From contig CAZVPF010000086.1 in the NCBI GenBank assembly GCA_964628195.1, positions 1-6,064 on the forward strand: DNA of 6,064 nucleotides. The letters run 5' to 3'. Numbering within the stretch: the first letter of the stretch is position 1; each line of letters opens with the position of its first letter. The DNA is from CAZVPF01 sp964628195. GTDB taxonomy: Bacteria > Planctomycetota > Phycisphaerae > Sedimentisphaerales > Anaerohalosphaeraceae. The notes beneath the pieces were generated by a model, which made no database searches, had not been told where the DNA came from, and was given only the letters and a program-made list of their open reading frames with translations. The translations under genes and the position numbers were made by a program. Positions 1-5,960 of the stretch are shown one piece after another.

Positions 1-942
1 CACGTTGCCTGCTTTTACCTGGTCCAGGCCGAAAAGCGCCCTTACAAGCTCGGTTCTTCCGGCGCCGACAAGCCCGGATATACCGAGCACCTCTCCGCGG
101 CGGAGGGAAAAACTCGCGCCTATCGGTTTTTCGCCGCCGGTAAGGTTTTCGACCTCAAGGACGATTTGGCCGGGCTTTCTTTCCGAGCGCGGGTACAACC
201 GGTCGACCTGTCTTCCGACCATCATCTCGATTATCCTGCTGTTGTCTGTTTCGGATATGGCGCCGCCGCCGACTGTCCGCCCGTCCCGCAGAACGGTGAA
301 GGTGTCAGCTATCTCACGCACTTCTTCAAGGAAGTGCGAGATGTAGACTATGGCCATGCCCTGCTCCCTGAGTTTTCGGATGAGCTCAAAGAGCATACGG
401 ACGTCTTTTTCGGTGAGCGAACTTGTCGGTTCGTCGAAGACGAGGACCTTGCAGCCTACGGCCATGGCACGGGCGATCTCGACGATCTGCTGCTCGGCCA
501 CGGAAAGCCGTGAAACCAGCCGGGCGGGGTCAATGTCGTCATGGCCAAGCCGTTCGAGGGCCGTTTCGGCGAGTTCGTTTACTGTTCGACGCCTGAGGAA
601 TCCCATTTTTACCGGCTCCATGCCGAGCACGATATTTTCACGAACGCTAAGGTGCGGAGCGAGCGAGAGCTCCTGGTATATCATCGCCACACCCTGCCTT
701 CGGGCCGTTAATGGATTGGCGGGGTTGTATGGTTTGCCCTCAAGGGTCATTGCTCCGGAGTCGGGGATATATGCACCGGAAAGAGTTTTCATAAGCGTGC
801 TTTTGCCGGCGCCGTTTTCTCCGATAAGTGCGTGCACCCTGGCCGGGTATATTTCAAGGTCGACATCCCGGAGCGCAATCGTCGCCCCGAAACGCTTGCA
901 AATGCCTTTCATGGTCAGCCTTGGAGTAAGATTTTCAGACAT
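1..942 (-). CDS. Sugar ABC importer ATP-binding protein (RbsA/MglA type), N-terminal part, cut by window edge
   Basis: This is the ATPase subunit of a CUT2-type monosaccharide importer; it would hydrolyse ATP in the cytoplasm to drive uptake through a permease not in this window. The visible 314 residues contain a full first nucleotide-binding domain: Walker A GENGAGKST (41-49), Q-loop Gln90 in MIYQELSL, signature LSVAEQQ (146-152), Walker B VLVFDEPTSSL (166-176) and switch His203 in ISHFLEEV. A linker follows, then the second domain begins with the degenerate P-loop GLVGAGRTELV (290-300), which is normal for this two-domain family of about 500 residues, so roughly the last 190 residues lie beyond base 1. 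The start is the ATG at 942-940, with GAGG four bases upstream. It is transcribed away from the sulfatase gene, and the periplasmic binding protein and permease are probably further left. The transported sugar cannot be read from the ATPase. Confidence 0.95.
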   Translation of the reverse strand, partial: MSENLTPRLTMKGICKRFGATIALRDVDLEIYPARVHALIGENGAGKSTLMKTLSGAYIPDSGAMTLEGKPYNPANPLTARRQGVAMIYQELSLAPHLSVRENIVLGMEPVKMGFLRRRTVNELAETALERLGHDDIDPARLVSRLSVAEQQIVEIARAMAVGCKVLVFDEPTSSLTEKDVRMLFELIRKLREQGMAIVYISHFLEEVREIADTFTVLRDGRTVGGGAISETDNSRIIEMMVGRQVDRLYPRSERKPGQIVLEVENLTGGEKPIGASFSLRRGEVLGISGLVGAGRTELVRALFGLDQVKAGNV

Positions 943-945
943 AAC

Positions 946-965
946 ACCTCTTTATATACCTCTTT
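946..965 (-). repeat. Tandem AAAGAGGT repeat containing the ABC gene's ribosome binding site
   Basis: Read on the minus strand, AAAGAGGT occurs twice with a 12-nt period (965-958 and 953-946, separated by ATAT). The copy nearer the ATG at 942 places GAGG four bases from the start codon and is the likely Shine-Dalgarno. The other copy lies in the leader and could be a second ribosome contact site or just a small local duplication. The repeat itself is seen directly; any role for the second copy is a guess. Confidence 0.5.
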
Positions 966-972
966 GTGCCTT

Positions 973-982
973 TGACGCGTCA
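973..982. promoter_or_regulatory. Perfect 10-bp palindrome TGACGCGTCA, candidate operator
   Basis: TGACGCGTCA is its own reverse complement. It starts 9 bases downstream of the -10 hexamer of the minus-strand promoter, so it covers the initially transcribed bases just after the expected start point, a common place for a repressor operator of a sugar-uptake gene. It is too short to be a terminator and is not followed by a T run. Which regulator family would bind it cannot be told from the sequence. Confidence 0.4.
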
Positions 983-990
983 GTAAGGGT

Positions 991-1019
991 ATCTTAAAAA
1001 CAAATGCACAAACTGTCAA
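991..1019 (-). promoter_or_regulatory. Sigma70-type promoter for the ABC transporter gene
   Basis: On the minus strand there is a perfect -35 hexamer TTGACA (1019-1014), a spacer of exactly 17 nt and a -10 hexamer TAAGAT (996-991), four of six matches to TATAAT. Transcription would start near 985 and give a leader of about 40 nt before the ATG at 942. The orientation matches the ABC gene. A CACAAA motif overlaps the spacer edge and a palindrome follows the -10, so the promoter looks regulated. Confidence 0.65.
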
Positions 1020-1068
1020 TCTTTTCAGGACCTCTAACGCGGCTTTGTGCAAAAAAGGGGTTTGCAGC

Positions 1069-1097
1069 TTGAATTGTAAAATAGAATATTGTAGGAT
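1069..1097 (+). promoter_or_regulatory. Weak candidate promoter for the sulfatase gene
   Basis: TTGAAT (1069-1074) and TAGGAT (1092-1097) are separated by 17 nt, and each matches four of six consensus bases. The region is strongly AT-rich, as expected for a promoter, but this also makes chance matches likely. The 9-mer AATTGTAAA occurs at 1072-1080, inside the spacer, and again at 1104-1112, about three helical turns away. Expected leader length is about 65 nt. No better-spaced alternative was found. Confidence 0.25.
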
Positions 1098-1157
1098 ATT
1101 GGTAATTGTAAAGAATTAAAATTATGACGTCTTATATCAATATTTAATTTCAGGATT

Positions 1158-1163
1158 GTGAGG
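1158..1163 (+). promoter_or_regulatory. Ribosome binding site deciding the sulfatase start
   Basis: GTGAGG ends six bases before the ATG at 1170. An in-frame GTG at 1158 could also be a start, but that GTG is itself part of the ribosome binding sequence and has only the weak CAGGA upstream. Starting at 1170 also places the twin-arginine motif at residues 3-4, as expected for an export signal. Confidence 0.6.
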
Positions 1164-1169
1164 TTATAC

Positions 1170-2837
1170 ATGGATAGAAGATCATTTTTGAAGAGTTCGG
1201 CGGCAATGGCGAGCATTTGTGCGATGAACGTCAATAATTCCGCATCAGCGGTGGAGTCTATGCCGAGCTACCCGGCAAGAGCGAAATACGGCAAGAGCCC
1301 AAACGTGCTTTTCATTCTTTCGGACCAGCACAACGCAAAGTGTATGGGCCATAAGAATCACCCAGACGTCAAGACCCCCAACTTTGACAAGCTTGCAAAA
1401 CAGGGGACGCGGTTTGACTCCTGCACGACGGCCAACCCGATCTGCACACCGAGCAGGATGTCGTTCATATCGGGGCAGTACTGCCATAACCACGGGTATT
1501 ACGGTTTGAGCGGCCCGCATCCGAAGGGGCTGCCGACAATTTTCAGTCACTTCCGGGCGGCGGGTTACAAGACAGCGGCGATAGGCAAGATACACTGCCC
1601 TGCGAACTGGGTTGAGAAGGACACGGACTGTTTCCACGATACGTGCGGGACGAGCATAGGCGGGCAGAGCAAGGAGTACGCCAAGTACCTCGCCGACCGC
1701 AACCTGACCAAACTCGAGGATCACGGGGTAATGCAGGAGTTCGGCAAAAAGGGCGCCCAGACCTGTGAGGGCAGGCCTTCAATGGTCAGCTACCGTGACG
1801 GGCAGGAAGGCTGGGCTGTTACGAAGGGCATCCAGTTTATGAGCGAGTGCGTACAGAAAGAAGAGCCGTTCTTCGTGCATATCAGTTTGCCCAAGCCGCA
1901 CCAGTGTTATACACCGGCGAAGGAGTTCTGGGACCTTTATGATCAATCGAAACTTACTCTGCCGCCTAATTGCGACAAGGACCTTGAGGGCAAGGCGCCG
2001 AATCTTAAGAATATGTCAAACTCGTGGCGGAAGGGACACTGGACGCTTTTCGAGCCGAAGACTTTCGAGGCGGGCAGGCTGCGCAAGCTCAACGGTTATC
2101 TCGGCAACATCAGCCACGTCGACCATGCGGTGGGCGAACTTGTGGATTTCCTCGACCGTACGGGTTTGTCGGATAACACCATCGTTGTGTATTCAAGCGA
2201 CCACGGTGATTTCGCGTGCGAGTTCGACGTTATGGAAAAGGCCCCGGGCATAAGCGCAGACGCTATCACCCGTGTGCCGATGATCTGGAGATGGCCGGGC
2301 AAGATCAAGGCAAATCACGTTGTTCATGATGTTGTGGAAACCATCGACACGATGCCCACAGTATGTTCGCTTGCGGGGATGCCTGTTTTCCAGACCGCGG
2401 ACGGGCAGGACCTGGGCGAATACCTCAAGGGGGCGGACAGGATCAACGACAAGGCCGGTCTGACGGAGTTCGCGTGGAGCAAGTCGCTGCGTTACGGGCC
2501 GTGGAGGCTGGTTACATATCCGAAGGAGTTGTTCAAGAACCAATACCCGGATGGTTTCGGTGAGCTTTATAATATTGACAAAGACCCGTGGGAACTGAAA
2601 AACCTCTACTTCGATAAGGCTTATGCGGATGTTCGGGCGGATATGGAAAGACGGCTGCTCGAAACACTGATAACCAAGACAAGGCCGGCGACACTGCACG
2701 CTTCGGACAGGTACGAACCGGAGGAAGGGCCTCAGGCGAAGAAGACCTATACTCACACGGTCAACCTCGACGGCAAGATGCACTACGACAGAATACGCGT
2801 GCTTGCAACGGAAAAAGGGGTGAACAGTTATATGTAA
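1170..2837 (+). CDS. Tat-exported S1-family sulfatase (Cys-type, formylglycine-dependent)
   Basis: A 555-residue arylsulfatase-superfamily enzyme predicted to hydrolyse sulfate esters outside the cytoplasm. The N-terminus DRRSFLKSS matches the twin-arginine pattern RRxFLK and is followed by a short hydrophobic stretch and a likely cleavage site ASA/V at 25-28. The core opens with NVLFILSDQH (45-54), where D52 is a metal ligand; the usual paired Asp is Ser51 here. The nucleophile is C92 in CTPSR (92-96), the site converted to formylglycine by a maturation enzyme not in this window. Further family residues are K140 and H142 (GKIH), H244 (PKPH) and D344-H345 in SSDHGD. The C-terminal part carries GELYNIDKDPWELKNL (464-479), typical of the family. 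Substrate is not readable: the neighbours suggest a sulfated glycan, while the SDQ form also occurs in choline-sulfatase-like relatives. It is followed by its own terminator. Confidence 0.95.
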   Translation: MDRRSFLKSSAAMASICAMNVNNSASAVESMPSYPARAKYGKSPNVLFILSDQHNAKCMGHKNHPDVKTPNFDKLAKQGTRFDSCTTANPICTPSRMSFISGQYCHNHGYYGLSGPHPKGLPTIFSHFRAAGYKTAAIGKIHCPANWVEKDTDCFHDTCGTSIGGQSKEYAKYLADRNLTKLEDHGVMQEFGKKGAQTCEGRPSMVSYRDGQEGWAVTKGIQFMSECVQKEEPFFVHISLPKPHQCYTPAKEFWDLYDQSKLTLPPNCDKDLEGKAPNLKNMSNSWRKGHWTLFEPKTFEAGRLRKLNGYLGNISHVDHAVGELVDFLDRTGLSDNTIVVYSSDHGDFACEFDVMEKAPGISADAITRVPMIWRWPGKIKANHVVHDVVETIDTMPTVCSLAGMPVFQTADGQDLGEYLKGADRINDKAGLTEFAWSKSLRYGPWRLVTYPKELFKNQYPDGFGELYNIDKDPWELKNLYFDKAYADVRADMERRLLETLITKTRPATLHASDRYEPEEGPQAKKTYTHTVNLDGKMHYDRIRVLATEKGVNSYM

Positions 2838-2882
2838 TTTTGGGTTTCGTTTGCATAAATTCGACATAGCTGGTATCTTAGG

Positions 2883-2911
2883 GCGCGGCAATTAATTGTC
2901 GCGCTTTTTTT
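2883..2911 (+). terminator. Rho-independent terminator after the sulfatase gene
   Basis: The arms GCGCGGCAA (2883-2891) and TTGTCGCGC (2896-2904) form a 9-bp stem with one G-U pair and a TTAA loop, followed directly by seven T (2905-2911). It lies 45 bases after the sulfatase stop codon. It should separate sulfatase transcription from the beta-helix gene, at least in part. There is no matching A run on the left, so it appears to work in one direction only. Confidence 0.88.
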
Positions 2912-2944
2912 AACAGCTTTTTGATATCGGTTTTGACTTACACG

Positions 2945-2950
2945 AAAGGG
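2945..2950 (+). promoter_or_regulatory. Ribosome binding site deciding the beta-helix gene start
   Basis: AAAGGG lies one base before the ATG at 2952 and seven bases before a second in-frame ATG at 2958. The second spacing is normal, so 2958 is preferred. The two choices differ by only two residues. Confidence 0.5.
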
Positions 2951-2957
2951 AATGGAT

Positions 2958-5114
2958 ATGGTAAAGGGATTTCGCCATTGGTTAGCGGTTGCGTTTTATA
3001 TTACTTTTCTAATTGTTATCAGCGGGTGCGGTTCGTCCCAACAGCACGGCGGTGAGAAATCATGGCTCGGCAGTGAGATAACCGTGTATGTTTCGCCGAA
3101 AGGCAATGACAGCGGGCCGGGTACAAAGTCAAGGCCTGTGGGCGGTCTTGCAGCGGCAAGGGACCTGGTAAGGGAAATAATCGCGGATGATTTTCGCGGG
3201 CGTATAACCGTGTTATTCCAGCCGGGCGAGTATGTTCTGGACGGACCGGTAGTGTTCGACAATCGCGACAGCGGGGCAGGTGTTGAGGTCAGGTATGTCG
3301 CGGCCCAGCTGGGAAAGGTGGTCTTTACAGGCGGCATGGAGATAACGGGCTGGAAAGAGGAAAAGCCCGGTCTGTGGTACAGCTATATAGCCGATGTGCA
3401 CAACGGCAGCTGGTATTTCAGGCAATTGTTCGCAAACGGCAAGCGCCTGACACGGGCAAGGTATCCGAATGATGGGTACATTAAATTTGCCGACACCGGC
3501 ACGCTGAAAACCTGGGACGTTGAGCATACGTTCAAAATTGAAGAGAAACTGCCGTTCGAGAACCTCGCGCAGAAAGACGCCGAAGCGGTGATGCTGCATC
3601 ACTGGTCGATATCGAGGAAGCGAATACGCGAAAGCGACGAGATGTCATTTACAACCGAGTTCGCGGCTGGGTGGGTAGGCGCACCGCTTTGCGAAGTACG
3701 CAAGGACCTGTCGCGAATGTATTTCGAGCATGCACGGGAGTTTCTGGATGTACCCGGAGAGTGGTACCTGGACAGGGATAACGGGATGGTTTATTATGTA
3801 GGCGCCGCCGGTGAGAATCCGAACGATATGACCTTTATCGCCCCGCGGATCGAGAAGTTTCTGATAATCAGGGGCACAAAGGAAAGACCTGTCAAGAACC
3901 TCATTTTCGAGGGACTCGATTTTGAGTACGCAAAGTGGCAGATTCCCCTGGCTGGGCATAACGGTACGCAGGCCGGGTGTTACGGATATTTTTATCAGCG
4001 CGACAGCGTGTATATGCTTCCTGCTGTGGTGCACCTGGAACATGCCGACAACTGCCGGTTCGAACGCTGTAAAATAGCTCATACATGCACCAGCGGAATG
4101 GCGCTGGGCGCGGGCTGCGACGAAAACACAGTGATCGGCTGTGAGTTTTACGACATCGGGGGCAACGGCATCGTAAACGGTTTTCGCAGCAAAGGGACGG
4201 ATATCCCGCGTAGGTTCTTCGAGGAGGACTGGGACGACCGCTCGGATGCGCCTCGCGGAAATGTATTCGTGCATAACAACATCCACCGCTGCGGGCAGGT
4301 GTTCTTCGGGTGTGTGGGTTACCAGGAGGCTTTTGTTACAGACAGCGTGCTTGCACATAACGCGATTTACGATTTACCTTACTCGGGCGTGTCGACGGGC
4401 TTTACGTGGAACGACGTTCCGACAACGCAGAGGAACAGCCGGATAGAGTTCAACCACATTCACGACGTGATGACGGTGATGCACGACGGGGGCGGGATAT
4501 ATACGCTTGGTTACCAGCCGGGCACGGTCATTCGCAACAACCTTATCGAGGACGTGCCGAACGGGCACGGGCTGTACACGGACTACTCATCGTGCAGGAT
4601 CGTGATGGAAAACAATATTATCAACCGCGCGGGTGTTTATGGTTATCAGCATCATTACGGGCATAACAACATCGTGCGGAACAATATTTTCGCTTCGTGC
4701 GGGACCTATGCAATTCATCATGCACGCGACGGCAGCAAGCCTTCGTTCTACTTTACGAACAATATTGTTTACATGGACCGTTTCGCAGAGCACGGACTGA
4801 AGTGGTATAAGCTGCCCGAGGGACACAACGGCGAGGCTGTTAAGGATAGCATTATCGACGGTGTTGACGCAGTTTATGATTCGAACGTTTACTGGGACCG
4901 GCGAGACACGGACATCCGGTTCGCGGGGATGAGCTTTGAAAAGTGGCAGCAGGAGAGGGGGCATGACAGAAATTCCATCATCGCCGACCCGATGTTCGCC
5001 GACCCGTCGGCGGGTGATTTTTCCATGCCGAACGATTCACCGGCGGTCAATGTCGGGTTCAAGCCGATAAATATTTCGCGTGTCGGCCCGCAGGGTATTT
5101 ACGCGATAGATTAG
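2958..5114 (+). CDS. GH141-like right-handed beta-helix lipoprotein, probable glycoside hydrolase
   Basis: A 718-residue surface or periplasmic protein (720 if started at 2952). The N-terminus has a hydrophobic stretch ending in the lipobox ISGC, with C24 as the lipid-modified residue. VYVSPKGNDSGPGT (43-56) is the usual opening of beta-helix carbohydrate enzymes. Residues about 125-300, including FRQLFANGKRLTRARYPN (155-172) and GEWYLDRDNGMVYYV (267-281), match the inserted domain of GH141 relatives. The helix follows, with Asn-turn rungs near 440, 468, 499, 527, 552, 575 and 601, and the closing DPMFADPSAGDF motif starts at 677. Two conserved Asp, D510 in HDGGGIYT and D542 in GLYTDYSS, are the best candidates for the catalytic pair. 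Characterised GH141 enzymes include an alpha-L-fucosidase and a xylanase; the substrate here is unknown. A non-catalytic or lyase role cannot be excluded. Confidence 0.87.
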   Translation: MVKGFRHWLAVAFYITFLIVISGCGSSQQHGGEKSWLGSEITVYVSPKGNDSGPGTKSRPVGGLAAARDLVREIIADDFRGRITVLFQPGEYVLDGPVVFDNRDSGAGVEVRYVAAQLGKVVFTGGMEITGWKEEKPGLWYSYIADVHNGSWYFRQLFANGKRLTRARYPNDGYIKFADTGTLKTWDVEHTFKIEEKLPFENLAQKDAEAVMLHHWSISRKRIRESDEMSFTTEFAAGWVGAPLCEVRKDLSRMYFEHAREFLDVPGEWYLDRDNGMVYYVGAAGENPNDMTFIAPRIEKFLIIRGTKERPVKNLIFEGLDFEYAKWQIPLAGHNGTQAGCYGYFYQRDSVYMLPAVVHLEHADNCRFERCKIAHTCTSGMALGAGCDENTVIGCEFYDIGGNGIVNGFRSKGTDIPRRFFEEDWDDRSDAPRGNVFVHNNIHRCGQVFFGCVGYQEAFVTDSVLAHNAIYDLPYSGVSTGFTWNDVPTTQRNSRIEFNHIHDVMTVMHDGGGIYTLGYQPGTVIRNNLIEDVPNGHGLYTDYSSCRIVMENNIINRAGVYGYQHHYGHNNIVRNNIFASCGTYAIHHARDGSKPSFYFTNNIVYMDRFAEHGLKWYKLPEGHNGEAVKDSIIDGVDAVYDSNVYWDRRDTDIRFAGMSFEKWQQERGHDRNSIIADPMFADPSAGDFSMPNDSPAVNVGFKPINISRVGPQGIYAID

Positions 5115-5144
5115 GCCTGGCTGTTTTGCAGGACGGGCAGGCTG

Positions 5145-5951
5145 ATGATTAAGACAAGGCAATATGGATCGGGCGAGAAGACGGTTTTCGTTCTGCATGG
5201 CGGGCCGGGGGCACCGGGATATATGAAACCGGTCGCCGAGCGGCTGGGGCGTGAGGGTTATTTGGCTGTCGAGCCTTTTCAGCGTTCGGGAAGCCCGGAG
5301 AAGCCTCTTACGGTGGAAAGGCACATTGAGGACCTGGCGGAGGTGGTGGAACGTTTTTGCCCCGATCGACCGGCTGTGATAATCGGGCATTCATGGGGGG
5401 CGATGCTTGGGCTTTGCTATGCGGCGAAATATACAGGTCGGGTTGAAAGCCTTGTGCTTATCGGCTGCGGGACGTTCGACGGCGAGTCACGCGAGGTTAT
5501 GACGCAAAGACGCATGGCGAAGATGAGCCCGGGACAGCGGAGACGACTTGATGCGCTGGAGAATGAAGACGAGCAAAACGACAAGGCCCTTGCCGCGCTT
5601 GGCGCGATGATGCGGGATGTTGATTCGTATGAGCTGATGAAAGTCGATTACGCGATAGAGTATTATGACGCGCTCGGGTTCCGTCAGACGTGGGAGGATA
5701 TGATTGCGCTGCAGAAAGCGGAAGTTTATCCGCAGGGGTTCAGGGCCGTGACCGCAGGTGCGGTTATGCTGCACGGCGCGGATGACCCGCACCCGGGACG
5801 GATGATATACGAGAACCTGCGTCAGTATATGCCGGGGCTTGAGTTTATTGAGTTCACCAAATGCGGCCATTACCCGTGGCTGGAAAAACACGCGAATAGG
5901 GAGTTTTACAATTCTCTGCTTAGATATATCAACAAATCATTCACAGCTTAA
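5145..5951 (+). CDS. Alpha/beta hydrolase, proline iminopeptidase-like fold
   Basis: A 268-residue alpha/beta-hydrolase with no signal peptide, so probably cytoplasmic. The oxyanion-hole motif HGGPG is at 18-22, the nucleophile elbow GHSWG at 81-85 (S83), the likely acid is D214 in HGADDPHPG, and the base is H242 in CGHYPWLE, giving a complete triad. Residues about 110-195 form the variable cap. HGGPG and the QRSGSP stretch (46-51) resemble the peptidase S33 group, where the second is usually DQRGSG. The protein is shorter than typical proline iminopeptidases of about 310 residues, so esterase or another small-substrate hydrolase activity is equally possible. The ATG lies 30 bases after the beta-helix stop, with AGGA and GGGCAGG upstream, and no terminator lies between, so the two genes are probably co-transcribed. 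A role on a sugar ester from the same glycan is only a guess. Confidence 0.9.
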   Translation: MIKTRQYGSGEKTVFVLHGGPGAPGYMKPVAERLGREGYLAVEPFQRSGSPEKPLTVERHIEDLAEVVERFCPDRPAVIIGHSWGAMLGLCYAAKYTGRVESLVLIGCGTFDGESREVMTQRRMAKMSPGQRRRLDALENEDEQNDKALAALGAMMRDVDSYELMKVDYAIEYYDALGFRQTWEDMIALQKAEVYPQGFRAVTAGAVMLHGADDPHPGRMIYENLRQYMPGLEFIEFTKCGHYPWLEKHANREFYNSLLRYINKSFTA

Positions 5952-5960
5952 AACATTATA

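Larger units (their letters stand above)
963..1050. repeat. Three copies of TTTGTGC around the ABC promoter
   Basis: The 7-mer TTTGTGC lies on the plus strand at 963-969 and 1044-1050, and on the minus strand at 1012-1006. The last two extend to TTTGTGCA and form an inverted pair (1005-1012 and 1044-1051) that flanks the -35 hexamer. The two plus copies both read CTTTGTGC. Three copies within 90 bases of non-coding DNA around a promoter suggest a regulator binding site, although short motif repeats in a small region can also arise by chance. Confidence 0.4.

Noticed and set aside
5..997. Overlapping plus-strand open frames of 113, 115 and 215 codons
   Set aside because: They lie opposite the ABC ATPase, whose minus-strand frame has all family motifs. 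Their translations are Ser/Arg-rich with no recognisable domain.
1034..1234. Minus-strand open frame of 66 codons across the divergent region
   Set aside because: It starts inside the sulfatase signal region, runs through AT-rich promoter DNA and has no ribosome binding site or family motif that I can see.
2193..2891. Minus-strand open frame of 232 codons
   Set aside because: It is opposite the sulfatase C-terminal half and begins inside the terminator stem. The translation has no family character, while the plus strand clearly codes.
2921..2949. TTGATA at 2921 or TTGACT at 2933 as -35 boxes for the beta-helix gene
   Set aside because: Neither has a TATAAT-like hexamer 16-18 nt downstream before the coding region.
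3645..4358. Minus-strand open frame of 237 codons
   Set aside because: It is opposite the beta-helix gene, where the plus frame shows regular Asn-turn rungs. The long opposite frame is explained by codon bias.
4261..4770. Repeated AACAACAT/AACAATAT-like stretches that could suggest a DNA repeat array
   Set aside because: They are the codons for the Asn-Asn-Ile turns of the protein's beta-helix, with irregular spacing and diverged flanks, so the repetition is at the protein level.
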